DNA from: Methylobacterium ajmalii
GTDB lineage: Bacteria; Pseudomonadota; Alphaproteobacteria; Rhizobiales; Beijerinckiaceae
Direction of reading: 5' to 3'
Length of the DNA stretch: 43,177 nt
Assembly (NCBI RefSeq): GCF_016613415.1
Contig: NZ_JACWCT010000170.1
Span: forward strand, 1 to 43,177
Position numbers and translations under genes: made by a program. The notes below the pieces were generated by a model. The model was not told where the DNA came from. It was given only the letters and a program-made list of their open reading frames with translations, and made no database searches. Shown in pieces: positions 9,574-18,983 of this stretch (position 1 is its first letter; each line of letters starts with the position of its first letter).

Positions 9574-10809
9574 ATGACACGCTTGAGCCGGGCGCTCGCC
9601 CGCACCACCGCCCTCGCCGCCGGGCTGGCTTTCGCCGTCGCCGCCCAGGCCCAGAATGCCGCACCGAAGGGCGCCTCCGACGGCGTGGTGAAGATCGGCA
9701 TCCTCAACGACCAGTCGGGCGTCTACGCCGATTTCGGCGGCCGCGGCTCGGTCGAGGCGGCCAAGATGGCGGTCGAGGATTTCGGGGGCAAGGTCCTCGA
9801 CGTGCCGGTGCAGATCGTCGACGCCGACCACCAGAACAAGCCCGACATCGCCTCGAACGTCGCGCGCCAGTGGTACGACACCGACAAGGTGGACGCGATC
9901 ATGGAGCTGACCACCTCCTCGGTGGCTCTCGCCGTGCAGGGCCTGTCGAAGGAGAAGCGCAAGATCACCATCGTGGACGGCGCCGCCACGTCCGATCTCA
10001 CCGGCAAGCAGTGCACGCCCTACGGTTTCCACTGGGCCTACGACACCCACGCGCTCGCGGTCGGCACCGGCGGCTCGCTGGTCGAGACCGGCGGCGACAC
10101 CTGGTTCTTCCTCACCGCCGACTACGCCTTCGGCACCGCGCTGCAGGCCGACGTGACGCAATACGTCACCCAGAAGGGCGGCAAGGTGGTGGGCGCGGTG
10201 CGCCATCCGCTCAGCGCCCAGGACTTTTCGTCGTTCCTGCTCCAGGCGCAGGGGTCGGGCGCCAAGATCATCGGGCTCGCCAATGCCGGGCTCGATACCT
10301 CGAACGCGATCAAGCAGGCGGCGGAATTCGGCATCGTCCAGGGCGGGCAGCGGCTCGCCGCCCTGCTGTTCACGCTCTCGGAGGTCCACGGCCTCGGCCT
10401 CAAGGCGGCCCAGGGCATCGTGCTGACGGAAGGCTACTACTGGGACCTCGACGACCAGGCCCGGGCCTTCGCCAAGCGGTTCATGGCCAAGACCGGCAAG
10501 ATGCCGAACATGATCCAGGCCGGCACCTATTCCTCGGTGCTGCACTACCTGAAGGCCGTGAAGGCCGCCGGCACCGACGACACCGACGCGGTGGCGGCCA
10601 AGATGCGCGAACTGAAGGTCGACGACTTCTTCGGCCGCGGCGGCACGGTGCAGGCCAACGGCCGCATGGTCCACGACATGTACCTGTTCCAGGTCAAGTC
10701 GCCGGCCGAGTCAAAGGCGCCGTGGGACTACTACAAGCTGCTCGCGACCATTCCGGGCGACAAGGCCTTCCTGTCGGCCAAGGCGAGCGGGTGCCCGCTG
10801 ACGCAGTAA
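9574..10809 (+). CDS. ABC transporter substrate-binding protein, branched-chain amino acid type
   Basis: A 411-residue periplasmic binding protein. It has a Sec signal (LARTTALAAGLAFAVAAQAQ, cleavage near 27) and a near-perfect ribosome-binding site, GGGAGGAACATC, before the ATG. The mature part begins VVKIGILNDQSGVYADFGG and contains AAKMAVEDFGG and ELTTSSVALAVQGLSKEK, which are landmarks of the Peripla_BP_6 (LivK-like) fold. FLTADYAFGTALQ and AGTYSSVLHYLKAVKAAGT support the same family. No permease or ATPase gene is adjacent, so it is an orphan whose partner must lie elsewhere. The ligand could be an amino acid, amide, urea or aromatic acid and cannot be read from sequence. Confidence 0.9.
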   Translation: MTRLSRALARTTALAAGLAFAVAAQAQNAAPKGASDGVVKIGILNDQSGVYADFGGRGSVEAAKMAVEDFGGKVLDVPVQIVDADHQNKPDIASNVARQWYDTDKVDAIMELTTSSVALAVQGLSKEKRKITIVDGAATSDLTGKQCTPYGFHWAYDTHALAVGTGGSLVETGGDTWFFLTADYAFGTALQADVTQYVTQKGGKVVGAVRHPLSAQDFSSFLLQAQGSGAKIIGLANAGLDTSNAIKQAAEFGIVQGGQRLAALLFTLSEVHGLGLKAAQGIVLTEGYYWDLDDQARAFAKRFMAKTGKMPNMIQAGTYSSVLHYLKAVKAAGTDDTDAVAAKMRELKVDDFFGRGGTVQANGRMVHDMYLFQVKSPAESKAPWDYYKLLATIPGDKAFLSAKASGCPLTQ

Positions 10810-10816
10810 CCACGGA

Positions 10817-10845
10817 AGCGGGGGCGCCGGACCGGCGCCCCCGCT
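10817..10845. terminator. Bidirectional terminator hairpin between convergent genes
   Basis: AGCGGGGGCGCCGG pairs perfectly with CCGGCGCCCCCGCT around a single A, with CTTGC following on the plus strand. It sits exactly between the stop codons of the binding protein and phaB, so it can serve both. Confidence 0.8.
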
Positions 10846-10851
10846 CTTGCA

Positions 10852-11580
10852 TCAGGCGAAGTACTGGCCACCGTTGATCGTCAGCGTCGAGCCGGTGATG
10901 AAGCCCGCCTGCTCGCCGGCCAGGAACTCGACCGCGCGGGCGATCTCCTCGGCCTCGCCGAGGCGGCCGACCGGGATGTGCGGCAGGATCTTGGCCTTCA
11001 GCACCTCCTCGGGGATCGCCTTCACCATCTCGGTGCCGATGTAGCCGGGCGCGATCACGTTGACGGTGATGCCCTTGTTGGCGTTCTCCTGCGCCAGCGC
11101 CTTGGCGAAGCCGATCACGCCGGCCTTGGCGGCGGAGTAGTTGGTCTGGCCCATCTGGCCCTTCTGGCCGTTGATCGACGAGATCAGGATGATGCGGCCG
11201 AAGCCGCGCGAGCGCATGCCGTCGATCAGCGGACGGGTGCAGGTGAACATCGAGTCGAGGTTGGTGCGGATCACCGCCTGCCACTGCTCGAAGGTCATCT
11301 TGTGGAACATGCCGTCGCGGGTGATGCCGGCATTGTTGACCAGGATCTCGATCGGGCCGAGCTCGGCTTCCGCGGCGCGGATGCCGGCCTCGCAGGCGGC
11401 CGGATCGCCGACGTCGAACTTGAAGACCGGGATCCCGGTCTCGGCCTTGAAGGCCTGCGCGGCCTCGTCGTTGCCGCCGTAATTCGCCGCGACCTTGTAG
11501 CCGGCCTCCTTCAGCCCCTTCGAGATCGCGGCGCCGATGCCGCGGGTGCCGCCGGTGACCAGTGCGACGCGTTCTGCCAT
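10852..11580 (-). CDS. phaB: Acetoacetyl-CoA reductase (NADPH)
   Basis: A 242-residue short-chain dehydrogenase that reduces acetoacetyl-CoA to (R)-3-hydroxybutyryl-CoA, the second step of PHB synthesis. TGGTRGIG at 9-16 binds the cofactor, NNAGITRDGMFHKMTFEQW is diagnostic for PhaB, and Ser135, Tyr148 (TNYSAAKAG) and Lys152 form the catalytic set. The C-terminus FITGSTLTINGGQYFA is typical. A strong AGGAGAGG site precedes the ATG. It lies downstream of phaA on the same strand, 219 bases away with a hairpin between, so it may have its own promoter. Length equals the family norm. Confidence 0.96.
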   Translation of the reverse strand: MAERVALVTGGTRGIGAAISKGLKEAGYKVAANYGGNDEAAQAFKAETGIPVFKFDVGDPAACEAGIRAAEAELGPIEILVNNAGITRDGMFHKMTFEQWQAVIRTNLDSMFTCTRPLIDGMRSRGFGRIILISSINGQKGQMGQTNYSAAKAGVIGFAKALAQENANKGITVNVIAPGYIGTEMVKAIPEEVLKAKILPHIPVGRLGEAEEIARAVEFLAGEQAGFITGSTLTINGGQYFA

Positions 11581-11704
11581 GTGCCCTCTCCTCTTGGACG
11601 TGCGAGCGGTTTCATCCCTCGGCGCATCTCCGTGGTACTTTACGGAAGGCCGACGTTCCACAACGAAGGCGGGTGCTGTCCCGCTTCTTTAAGTACTAAC
11701 TGTA

Positions 11705-11732
11705 AGGGGCGGCCGGACTTCCGGCCGCCCCT
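11705..11732 (-). terminator. Hairpin between phaA and phaB
   Basis: AGGGGCGGCCGG pairs perfectly with CCGGCCGCCCCT around an ACTT loop, about 70 bases after the phaA stop. The minus strand continues with TTACAGTTAGTACTT, a weak U-rich tail. It could attenuate read-through from phaA into phaB or stabilise the phaA message. Confidence 0.6.
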
Positions 11733-11799
11733 CGTCGCGCGGCTAATATTTCAGCGCGACTTGATCGATCGATCGAGCCTGTGCCGACGCGTGCGGCGT

Positions 11800-12981
<1,182 letters not shown>

Positions 12982-13272
12982 GCGCCTCTCCTGACCCTCT
13001 CCCAGCGTCGTGGGCTGCCGCCGGCGCGATCTCCCGGCGGCCGCGCCTCACGCGCTTTGGGGTGGATGAAAGCTTTGCCCTCCGGGAAGTCAAGGCATGC
13101 TCCGTCCGTTATCGCGCTGGCAGCGCGGCCAGTTTGCGTGGACGGCGCGCAGATTGCTGTTTTCGCCGGCACACGAAGGCTTTAAGGTCGGTTCATGAGA
13201 CACGGTGAAAATTCGGCTCGCCCGGTACCGTCCAGTTCCCGCCGGGTTCGCCAAGAGGGAGACAACGCACCG

Positions 13273-13875
13273 ATGGCGGACAGCGGCAAGTCGACACCCA
13301 CCGTCATCAAGAAGTACGCCAACCGGCGTCTCTACCACACGGGCACCTCGACCTACGTCACCCTCGAGGACCTCGCCGCGATGGTGCAGGCCGGCGAGGA
13401 CTTCGTGGTCTACGACGCCAAGTCGGGCGAGGACATCACCCGATCGGTGCTGACCCAGATCATCTTCGAGCAGGAGAACAAGGCAGGGGCCGAGAACCTC
13501 CTGCCGGTGGCGTTCCTGCGCCAGCTGATCCGCTTCTACGGCGACAGCATGCGGGCGATGGTGCCGAGCTTCCTCGAGCATTCCATGCACCACCTCGCCC
13601 GCGAGCAGGACGGCCTGCGCGAGAAGATGTCCCAGACCTTCGGCCCCACCGCCTTCCAGCACGCCATGGAGGAGCAGGTGCGGGCCAACATGAGCTTCTT
13701 CAACGAGGCCATGCGGATGTTCACGCCGTTCGGCCCGGGCGGCCAGCCGGGGAGCCCCGACGCTCCGGCCGAGGCGCCGGTCCCGGCAGCCCCGGCTCCG
13801 AAGGCCGAGCTCGACGACATCAAGCGCCAGATGGCCGAGATGCAGAGCCGGCTCGAGGCGCTGGCCAAGAAGTAG
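13273..13875 (+). CDS. phaR: Polyhydroxyalkanoate synthesis repressor PhaR
   Basis: A 200-residue DNA- and PHB-binding repressor of phasin and PHB genes. The N-terminal PHB_acc_N domain is plain: TVIKKYANRRLYHTGTSTYVTLEDLA and AKSGEDITRSVLTQIIFEQE. The accumulation-regulator repeats follow around LLPVAFLRQLIRFYGDSM and PSFLEHSMHHLAREQ. The C-terminus has a proline/alanine linker and a coiled-coil end, ELDDIKRQMAEMQSRLEALAKK. The start at 13273 is preferred over an upstream GTG/ATG because AGAGGGAG precedes it and homologues begin near the VIKKYANRRLY motif. PhaR normally autoregulates, so operators may lie in 12982-13272. Confidence 0.95.
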   Translation: MADSGKSTPTVIKKYANRRLYHTGTSTYVTLEDLAAMVQAGEDFVVYDAKSGEDITRSVLTQIIFEQENKAGAENLLPVAFLRQLIRFYGDSMRAMVPSFLEHSMHHLAREQDGLREKMSQTFGPTAFQHAMEEQVRANMSFFNEAMRMFTPFGPGGQPGSPDAPAEAPVPAAPAPKAELDDIKRQMAEMQSRLEALAKK

Positions 13876-13953
13876 CGCGGGACCGCGGGGGAGGGCGGAA
13901 CACGGCAGGGCCCTTGCGACGTTGACGGCGCATCGATCCGCGGAGTCCGTGCC

Positions 13954-14169
13954 ATGTCCCAGCCCGACACGCCCGTCCCGCACCCGGACCCGCCCGGGCG
14001 GGCCCTCGTCCCGATCCAGGCGCCGACGCCCGTCCCCGCGGTGCCGGCCCGCCCGCTCGCCACCTTCCTGGTCCAGCTCATCGACGGGCCGGACGGGGGC
14101 TTGCGGCCCTCGCGGCTTCATCGCTCGCAGGTCGCCTCGGCGCGCTACGCGGCGGGCGGCGATCTCTGA
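13954..14169 (+). CDS. Small proline-rich hypothetical protein
   Basis: 71 codons from ATG at 13954 with GCGGAG about nine bases upstream. The first half is proline-rich (PDTPVPHPDPPGRALVP). The second half, LATFLVQLIDGPDGGLRPSRLHRSQVASARYAAG, looks structured and is where similarity to other Methylobacterium small proteins would be expected. No domain recognised. It follows phaR by 80 bases and converges on the LysR gene. Confidence 0.5.
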   Translation: MSQPDTPVPHPDPPGRALVPIQAPTPVPAVPARPLATFLVQLIDGPDGGLRPSRLHRSQVASARYAAGGDL

Positions 14170-14253
14170 GCCGGCGTTCGGCTCCCGGGGGATTTCACGA
14201 ACACGGGGCGTCGGGCGTGACCCGGCGAACGGCCGCGCGAGAACGTCGACGGG

Positions 14254-15117
14254 CTACGATCGCCTCGCGCGCGCCTCCGGCTCCAGCAACGTCATCAGCG
14301 AGCGCAGCGGCGGGCTGGCCTCCCCCGACCAGACGAGGTGGGTGCGGCTGAGCCGCAGGTGGTCCGGCAACGGGTGGCGCGCGACCGCCGTGGCGAGCAC
14401 GGCATGGTCGAGCACCGCGGCCGGCACGATGGCGGCTCCGGTCCCGGCGGCCACGCAGGCCACGATGGCGTGGTACGAGCTCATCTCGAGAATCCGCTCC
14501 GGCGACCGGCCCGCCTCGGCGAGCCAGGCGAACAGGCGCTGGCGGTAGGAGCAGCCGTGCGGGAACGCCACCACGGTCCGGGCCCGCTCCGGCCCCGCCT
14601 CCGCCGTGCCCTTCGCGGCGATCAGCACCAGCTCCTCGTCGAAGGCCGGCATCGACGACAGCGGGCCGTGCTCGAACGGCTCGGACACGAAGGCCGCCTC
14701 GACCTCGTGACGTTCGAGCTGGCGCAGCATCGCCCGGGTGGTGCCGGTCTGCAGCTCGATCGTCACGTCGGGATGGTGCGCGTGGAAGGCCGAGAGGATC
14801 GGCGGCAGCCGGGCACCGGCGGCGCTCTCGATCGAGCCGAGCCGCAGCACGCCCCGCACGCCGCCGCCGCGCAGCTCGCGCTCGGCGAGGTCCGCCAGCT
14901 GCAGCAGCTTCTCGGCATGGCCGAGCAGGGTGCGGCCGGCCTCGGTGAGGGCGAGCGACCGGCCCTCGCGGCGAAACAGGGGGACGCCCAGCCGCTCCTC
15001 GAACTGCTTGATCCGGGTGGTCACGTTGGACGGCACCCGATTGAGCAGGCTCGCCGCCCGCGTCACCCCGCCCTCCCGCACCACGCAGCGGAAGATGTGC
15101 AGATCGTCGAGATCCAT
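14254..15117 (-). CDS. LysR-family transcriptional regulator
   Basis: A 287-residue regulator. The N-terminal winged helix is MDLDDLHIFRCVVREGGVTRAASLLNR-like with FEERLGVPLFRREGRSLALTEAG, followed by a linker helix and a LysR substrate domain starting at GVLRLGSIESAAGARLPPIL. The pattern GSIESAA and the length suggest the branch that controls divergent MFS exporters. A second ATG nine bases upstream (15126) is possible, and no Shine-Dalgarno is visible for either start. The gene is divergent from the YbfB-type transporter 48 bases away, and a palindrome covers the start region. The effector is unknown. Confidence 0.9.
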   Translation of the reverse strand: MDLDDLHIFRCVVREGGVTRAASLLNRVPSNVTTRIKQFEERLGVPLFRREGRSLALTEAGRTLLGHAEKLLQLADLAERELRGGGVRGVLRLGSIESAAGARLPPILSAFHAHHPDVTIELQTGTTRAMLRQLERHEVEAAFVSEPFEHGPLSSMPAFDEELVLIAAKGTAEAGPERARTVVAFPHGCSYRQRLFAWLAEAGRSPERILEMSSYHAIVACVAAGTGAAIVPAAVLDHAVLATAVARHPLPDHLRLSRTHLVWSGEASPPLRSLMTLLEPEARARRS

Positions 15118-15138
15118 CGTTCTCATAGAGAGAACGAT
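15116..15138. promoter_or_regulatory. Perfect 9+9 palindrome at the LysR/MFS divergent promoter
   Basis: ATCGTTCTC-ataga-GAGAACGAT is a perfect inverted repeat that overlaps the regulator's start codon. Its inner part fits the T-N11-A pattern of LysR operators. The plus strand continues GATATATCAG, which may be a -10-like element for the transporter. An autoregulatory and divergent operator is the natural reading. Confidence 0.6.
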
Positions 15139-15164
15139 ATATCAGAAAAATTCATTTTCCAAGA

Positions 15165-16391
15165 ATGAGTGCCCGGGTGTCTGATCCCGGCATGCACACG
15201 CCGCTTGCGTCCCCCGCCCGCTCCGCCCCGCGACCCGCGACCTGGCCCGTCGTCGCGAGCGGCGTCCTCGCCCTCGCGGTCGCGATGGGCATCGGCCGTT
15301 TCGCCTTCACGCCGCTGTTGCCGTTGATGCTGCGCGACGGCACCCTGACCGCGGAGGCCGGCGCCGAGTGGGCGGCGGCGAACTATCTCGGCTACCTCGC
15401 CGGTGCGCTGACCGCGGGTCGGTTCTCCGGCAATCCGGGTCGTGGTCTGGCCGCGAGCCTCGCCGGCGTGGCGCTGACGACCCTCGCGATGGCGCTCGCC
15501 GGCGCGCCCGCGCCGGCCCTCCTCGGCACGGCGTTACGCGCCGCGGCCGGCCTGTTCAGCGCCTGGGCGCTCGTCTGCGCCAGCAGCTGGTGCCTGGCCG
15601 CGCTCGCGCGGGGTGGGGCGGGGCGCCTGGGCGCCTGGATCTATACCGGGGTGGGCCTCGGCATCGCGCTTGCCGGAGCGCTCGCCTGGCTCGGCGGGCG
15701 CCAGCCGGCAGCCCGGCTGTGGCTCGAGCTCGGCGGTCTCGCCGTCGCCGGCGTGCTGCTCGCCGGATTCCTCGCCCGGGGCGCCGACGCGATCCCGGCC
15801 GGAACCCCGGAGCGCGAGGCCGCGGCGGTCGCGCGGGGTGCGGCCGACGGGCAGGGCGCGCTGATCCTGTGCTACGGCCTGTTCGGGTTCGGCTACATCG
15901 TGCCGGGGACGTTCCTGCCGGCGATGGCGCGCGACCTCGCGCCCGATCCGCTGGTCTTCGGCCTGGCCTGGCCGCTCTTCGGCCTCGCGGCGATCCTGTC
16001 GGTGGCGGGCGCGGCCCGCTACCTCGCGGCCGTTCCGCGCCGGCGGCTCTGGGCGGCGGCGCAGGGCCTGATGGCGCTCGGCACCGCCCTGCCGGTCGCG
16101 ATCCACGCCCTCTGGGCGGTCGCCGCCTCGGCGCTCCTCGTCGGCGGCACCTTCATGATCGCCACCATGGCGGGATTGCAGCTGGCGCGCGAGGCGCGGC
16201 CCGACGACCCGACGCCGCTGCTCGCCCGGATGACCGCCGCGTTCGCGGCCGGGCAGATCGCCGGCCCGCTCGCGGTGCGCGCCTTCGGGGCCGGCGGCGG
16301 GGACGGGCTCGGCCCGACGGGGGCGGTCGCGGCCTCCCTCCTCGGACTCTCGGCCCTGTGGCTGTGGCGGGCGGGGCGCCGCCCGGTCTGA
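15165..16391 (+). CDS. YbfB/YjiJ-family MFS transporter
   Basis: A 408-residue membrane protein with about twelve hydrophobic segments. GIGRFAFTPLLPLMLRDG in the first helix and loop is the signature of the YbfB/YjiJ family, as are WAAANYLGYLAGAL and the later YGLFGFGYIVPGTFLPAMARD. ATMAGLQLAREARP and MTAAFAAGQIAGPL lie near the C-terminus. Members are probably exporters, with no fixed substrate. The start at 15165 has no good ribosome-binding site, and another ATG lies at 15192. It is divergent from, and probably controlled by, the adjacent LysR protein. Confidence 0.88.
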   Translation: MSARVSDPGMHTPLASPARSAPRPATWPVVASGVLALAVAMGIGRFAFTPLLPLMLRDGTLTAEAGAEWAAANYLGYLAGALTAGRFSGNPGRGLAASLAGVALTTLAMALAGAPAPALLGTALRAAAGLFSAWALVCASSWCLAALARGGAGRLGAWIYTGVGLGIALAGALAWLGGRQPAARLWLELGGLAVAGVLLAGFLARGADAIPAGTPEREAAAVARGAADGQGALILCYGLFGFGYIVPGTFLPAMARDLAPDPLVFGLAWPLFGLAAILSVAGAARYLAAVPRRRLWAAAQGLMALGTALPVAIHALWAVAASALLVGGTFMIATMAGLQLAREARPDDPTPLLARMTAAFAAGQIAGPLAVRAFGAGGGDGLGPTGAVAASLLGLSALWLWRAGRRPV

Positions 16392-16409
16392 GACGGCCCA
16401 CAAACGAGA

Positions 16410-16432
16410 ACGGCGCCCGCGAGGGGCGCCGT
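16410..16432. terminator. Hairpin between the MFS gene and rpmF
   Basis: ACGGCGCC pairs with GGCGCCGT around a short loop. It lies between two convergent stop codons and is flanked by CGTTTG on the minus strand, so it can end both transcripts. Confidence 0.65.
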
Positions 16433-16478
16433 CATCCCGTGCCGGTCAGCGGCGGCGCGGAGGCGCCGCCGAACCGCA

Positions 16479-16664
16479 TCACGCGTCGGACTTGACCTTC
16501 AGGACCTGGCGACCGCGGTACATGCCGGTCTTCAGGTCGATGTGGTGGGGGCGGCGCAGCTCGCCAGAATCCTTGTCCTCGACGTAGGTCGGGGCCTTGA
16601 GGGCGTCGGCGGAACGGCGCATGCCGCGCCGCGACGGGGAGGTCTTTCGCTTCGGAACGGCCAT
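16479..16664 (-). CDS. rpmF: 50S ribosomal protein L32
   Basis: 61 residues: [21 protein letters not shown] is the invariant bL32 start, followed by [21 protein letters not shown] and [12 protein letters not shown]. This is the alphaproteobacterial, zinc-free form; the four cysteines of the zinc-ribbon type are absent. The gene stands alone, without plsX/fabH downstream. Confidence 0.97.
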
Positions 16665-16934
16665 TGGAACTGTATCCCGTGCAACAAAATAGGCGCGAAG
16701 CTGCTCCCGGGCGGAGCCGCCGCGCGCGTCGCGATCCTGATCGGAGCGGGGTCTATAGAGGAGACGCGCGCTCCTGGCTAGGGGACCGATCTCAGAAATC
16801 CGCCCGGCCCGTCATACACCCATTCATGCACCCATTAAGGTGCCGTTCAACGGCGAAGGTCGCATGATGGGTCCAGCCGCTCCGGACTGCCCAGGCCCGG
16901 GCACCCGAGGGCGGCACGATCGGAGCTCTTCCCG

Positions 16935-17333
16935 ATGACGCGCTTTCCCCGCCTGACCCGCGCCCTGGCGCTGACCGCCCTTCTCGCTGCGGGCCCCGCT
17001 CTCGCCCAGACCCCGGCGCCGTCGACCCCGACGACGCGGCCCGCTCCCAGCACGACGGCCCCGGCGGCGCCGGTCGCCCCCAAGGCGCCCGAGGCCCCGA
17101 AGGCCGCCCCCGCCGCGCAACCGGCGCAAGCCGGCAAGCCCGCCCTCATCGACCTCAACAGTGCCAGCAAGCAGGAGCTCGAGACCCTGAAGGGCATCGG
17201 CGCGGCGCGCTCCGAGGCGATCGTCAAGGGCCGGCCCTATCGCGGCAAGGACGAGCTGTTGTCGAAGAAGATCGTCCCGTCGAACGTCTACGAGGACATC
17301 AAGGACAAGGTCATCGCCCGCCAGAAGTCCTGA
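16935..17333 (+). CDS. Exported helix-hairpin-helix protein (ComEA-like)
   Basis: 132 residues with a Sec signal (LTRALALTALLAAGPALAQ, cleavage near 25), a long Pro/Ala/Thr linker (about 26-70), and a C-terminal helix-hairpin-helix domain. The domain reads LIDLNSASKQELETLKGIGAA, then KGRPYRGKDELLSKKIV. The GIG hairpin is intact. ComEA proteins bind DNA during uptake, but many alphaproteobacterial exported HhH proteins have no known competence role, so DNA binding in the periplasm is the most that can be inferred. No competence genes are nearby. Confidence 0.85.
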   Translation: MTRFPRLTRALALTALLAAGPALAQTPAPSTPTTRPAPSTTAPAAPVAPKAPEAPKAAPAAQPAQAGKPALIDLNSASKQELETLKGIGAARSEAIVKGRPYRGKDELLSKKIVPSNVYEDIKDKVIARQKS

Positions 17334-17438
17334 CCGCCCGGATTCCCGGCGCAGCCTTGGGCGCATCCTTGCCGGCCCGGGGGAGGGGTGCTAGGCGCCG
17401 GGGCAACCCCTCTCGACGTTGCCCCGGACGCGCCTCCC

Positions 17439-18053
17439 ATGCCCCATCGCCTGCACCGCGGCGACCTGCCCGACGATTACGTGCCGGGCCCGGCCATCGC
17501 GGTCGACACAGAGACCCTCGGCCTCCAGCCCCACCGCGACCGGCTCTGCGTGGTGCAGATCTCCCGCGGCGACGGCGAGGCCGACCTGGTGCAGATTCCC
17601 AAGGCCGGCCCCGAGCCGGTGGTGCTCAAGCGGGTCATGGCCGATCCGGCGGTCACCAAGATCTTCCACTACGCCCGCTTCGACCTCGCGGTGCTCTACC
17701 ATCGCCTCGGCGTGATGCCGGGGCCGGTCTACTGCACCAAGATCGGCTCGCGGCTCGCCCGCACCTACACCGACCGGCACGGCCTGAAGGACCTGGTGCG
17801 CGAGCTCCTCGGCGTCGACCTGTCGAAGCAGCAGCAATCCTCCGACTGGGGCGCCGACACCCTGACCCAGGCGCAGATCGACTACGCGGCCTCGGACGTG
17901 CTGCACCTCCACGCCCTGCGCGCCCGCCTCGACGCGATGCTCGCCCGCGAGGACCGCGCCGCCCTGGCGCAAGCCTGCTTCGACTTCCTGCCGACCCGCG
18001 CCCGCCTCGACCTGCTCGAATGGGACGAGACCGACATCTTCGCGCATAGCTGA
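17439..18053 (+). CDS. rnd: Ribonuclease D, single-domain alphaproteobacterial form
   Basis: A 204-residue DEDD-type 3'-5' exoribonuclease that trims tRNA and other stable RNA ends. AIAVDTETLGLQPHRDRLCVVQIS holds the first acidic pair (Exo I), FHYARFDLAVLYH is Exo II and AQIDYAASDVLHLHAL is Exo III with the tyrosine. KIGSRLARTYTDRHGLKDLV and SKQQQSSDWG are also typical. It lacks the HRDC domains of E. coli RNase D, as is usual in this class. The start at 17439 is chosen because homologues begin MPHRLHRGDLP-like. lptC follows, as in many relatives. Confidence 0.92.
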   Translation: MPHRLHRGDLPDDYVPGPAIAVDTETLGLQPHRDRLCVVQISRGDGEADLVQIPKAGPEPVVLKRVMADPAVTKIFHYARFDLAVLYHRLGVMPGPVYCTKIGSRLARTYTDRHGLKDLVRELLGVDLSKQQQSSDWGADTLTQAQIDYAASDVLHLHALRARLDAMLAREDRAALAQACFDFLPTRARLDLLEWDETDIFAHS

Positions 18054-18061
18054 GTGCATTT

Positions 18062-18121
18062 CACGACGCTCCCGATCGCCGTCGGCATCCGGTGGGGCGG
18101 TGGCCCGACGGGAGTGTCGTG
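18062..18121. repeat. Long near-perfect inverted repeat between rnd and lptC
   Basis: CACGACGCTCCCG at 18062 pairs with CGGGAGTGTCGTG ending at 18121, 12 of 13 positions plus a G-U. A nested CGTCGG/CCGACG pair lies inside. No U tract follows, so it may be an RNA-stabilising hairpin or weak terminator after rnd. Confidence 0.5.
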
Positions 18122-18205
18122 AGACACTGGGCCGAGACAGAAACCTGGCCGTTCTGTTAACCTTCCGGCCATAACTTCGACACCGGACCGGGGCAGGGGT
18201 GGGGC

Positions 18206-18979
18206 GTGTCCCGCGCACCCCGCCCGGGTCTCGGCATGACGCAGGTGGCCACAACCTTGCTCGACGCGGTCCCGTCCCCGGCCGGCCCGGCCCTCGATTC
18301 CCGGCGCCTGCGCGCCCACACCCGCGCCCGCCGGCACAGCGCCCAGGTGCGCTGGCTGCGCCGCGCGATCCCCCTCGGCGCGGGCGCGGCCGGGCTGGCC
18401 ATCGTGGTCGGCACCTGGCTCAACCCGTTCGCCGATCTCGGCGTCTCGGTCAGCCTCGGCTCGATCGGCGTCTCGGGCTCGAAGGTGACGATGGAGAGCC
18501 CGCGCCTCTCGGGCTACCGCTCGAAGGACAACCGCCCCTACGTGGTCACCGCGAAGGCCGCGCTCCAGGACGTGCGCAAGCCCTTCGTCATCGAATTGCA
18601 GAACATGCTCGGGCGCCTCACCACCGACGAATCGGGGGGGCTCGCCCATATCGAGGCGACGGCCGGCATCTTCGACACCCAGAAGGAGGCGCTGGAGCTG
18701 AGCCAGCATATCCGCCTCTGGACCGACAAGGGCCAGGAGGCGCGCCTCACCTCGGCCCATGTCGACTTCAAGGCCGGCGCGATGTCCTCGCGCGAGGCTG
18801 TCACCGTCACGATGCCGACCGGCTCGATCCGGTCCGACGGCCTCGAGGTGACCGAGAGCGGCAAGACCATTTCGTTCGTCGGCAACGTCAAGGCGGTCTT
18901 CTCCAACCACGCCCCTTCCGAGACCTCGGAGCAGGATCCGCCGCTGCGGACCACCGAGGCCCAGATCAAGGACGATTGA
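18206..18979 (+). CDS. lptC: LPS export system inner-membrane protein LptC
   Basis: A 257-residue bitopic protein that bridges LptBFG to periplasmic LptA. It has one membrane anchor (IPLGAGAAGLAIVVGTWL, about 54-72) and a beta-jellyroll domain with VTMESPRLSGYRSKDNRPYVVTAK-type text, QNMLGRLTTDESG and FSNHAP near the end. The length exceeds E. coli LptC because of an N-terminal cytoplasmic extension, as in other alphaproteobacteria. GTG at 18206 has GGGGTGGGGC upstream; ATG at 18236 is the alternative. lptA follows after four bases. Confidence 0.88.
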   Translation: MSRAPRPGLGMTQVATTLLDAVPSPAGPALDSRRLRAHTRARRHSAQVRWLRRAIPLGAGAAGLAIVVGTWLNPFADLGVSVSLGSIGVSGSKVTMESPRLSGYRSKDNRPYVVTAKAALQDVRKPFVIELQNMLGRLTTDESGGLAHIEATAGIFDTQKEALELSQHIRLWTDKGQEARLTSAHVDFKAGAMSSREAVTVTMPTGSIRSDGLEVTESGKTISFVGNVKAVFSNHAPSETSEQDPPLRTTEAQIKDD

Positions 18980-18983
18980 GCCC

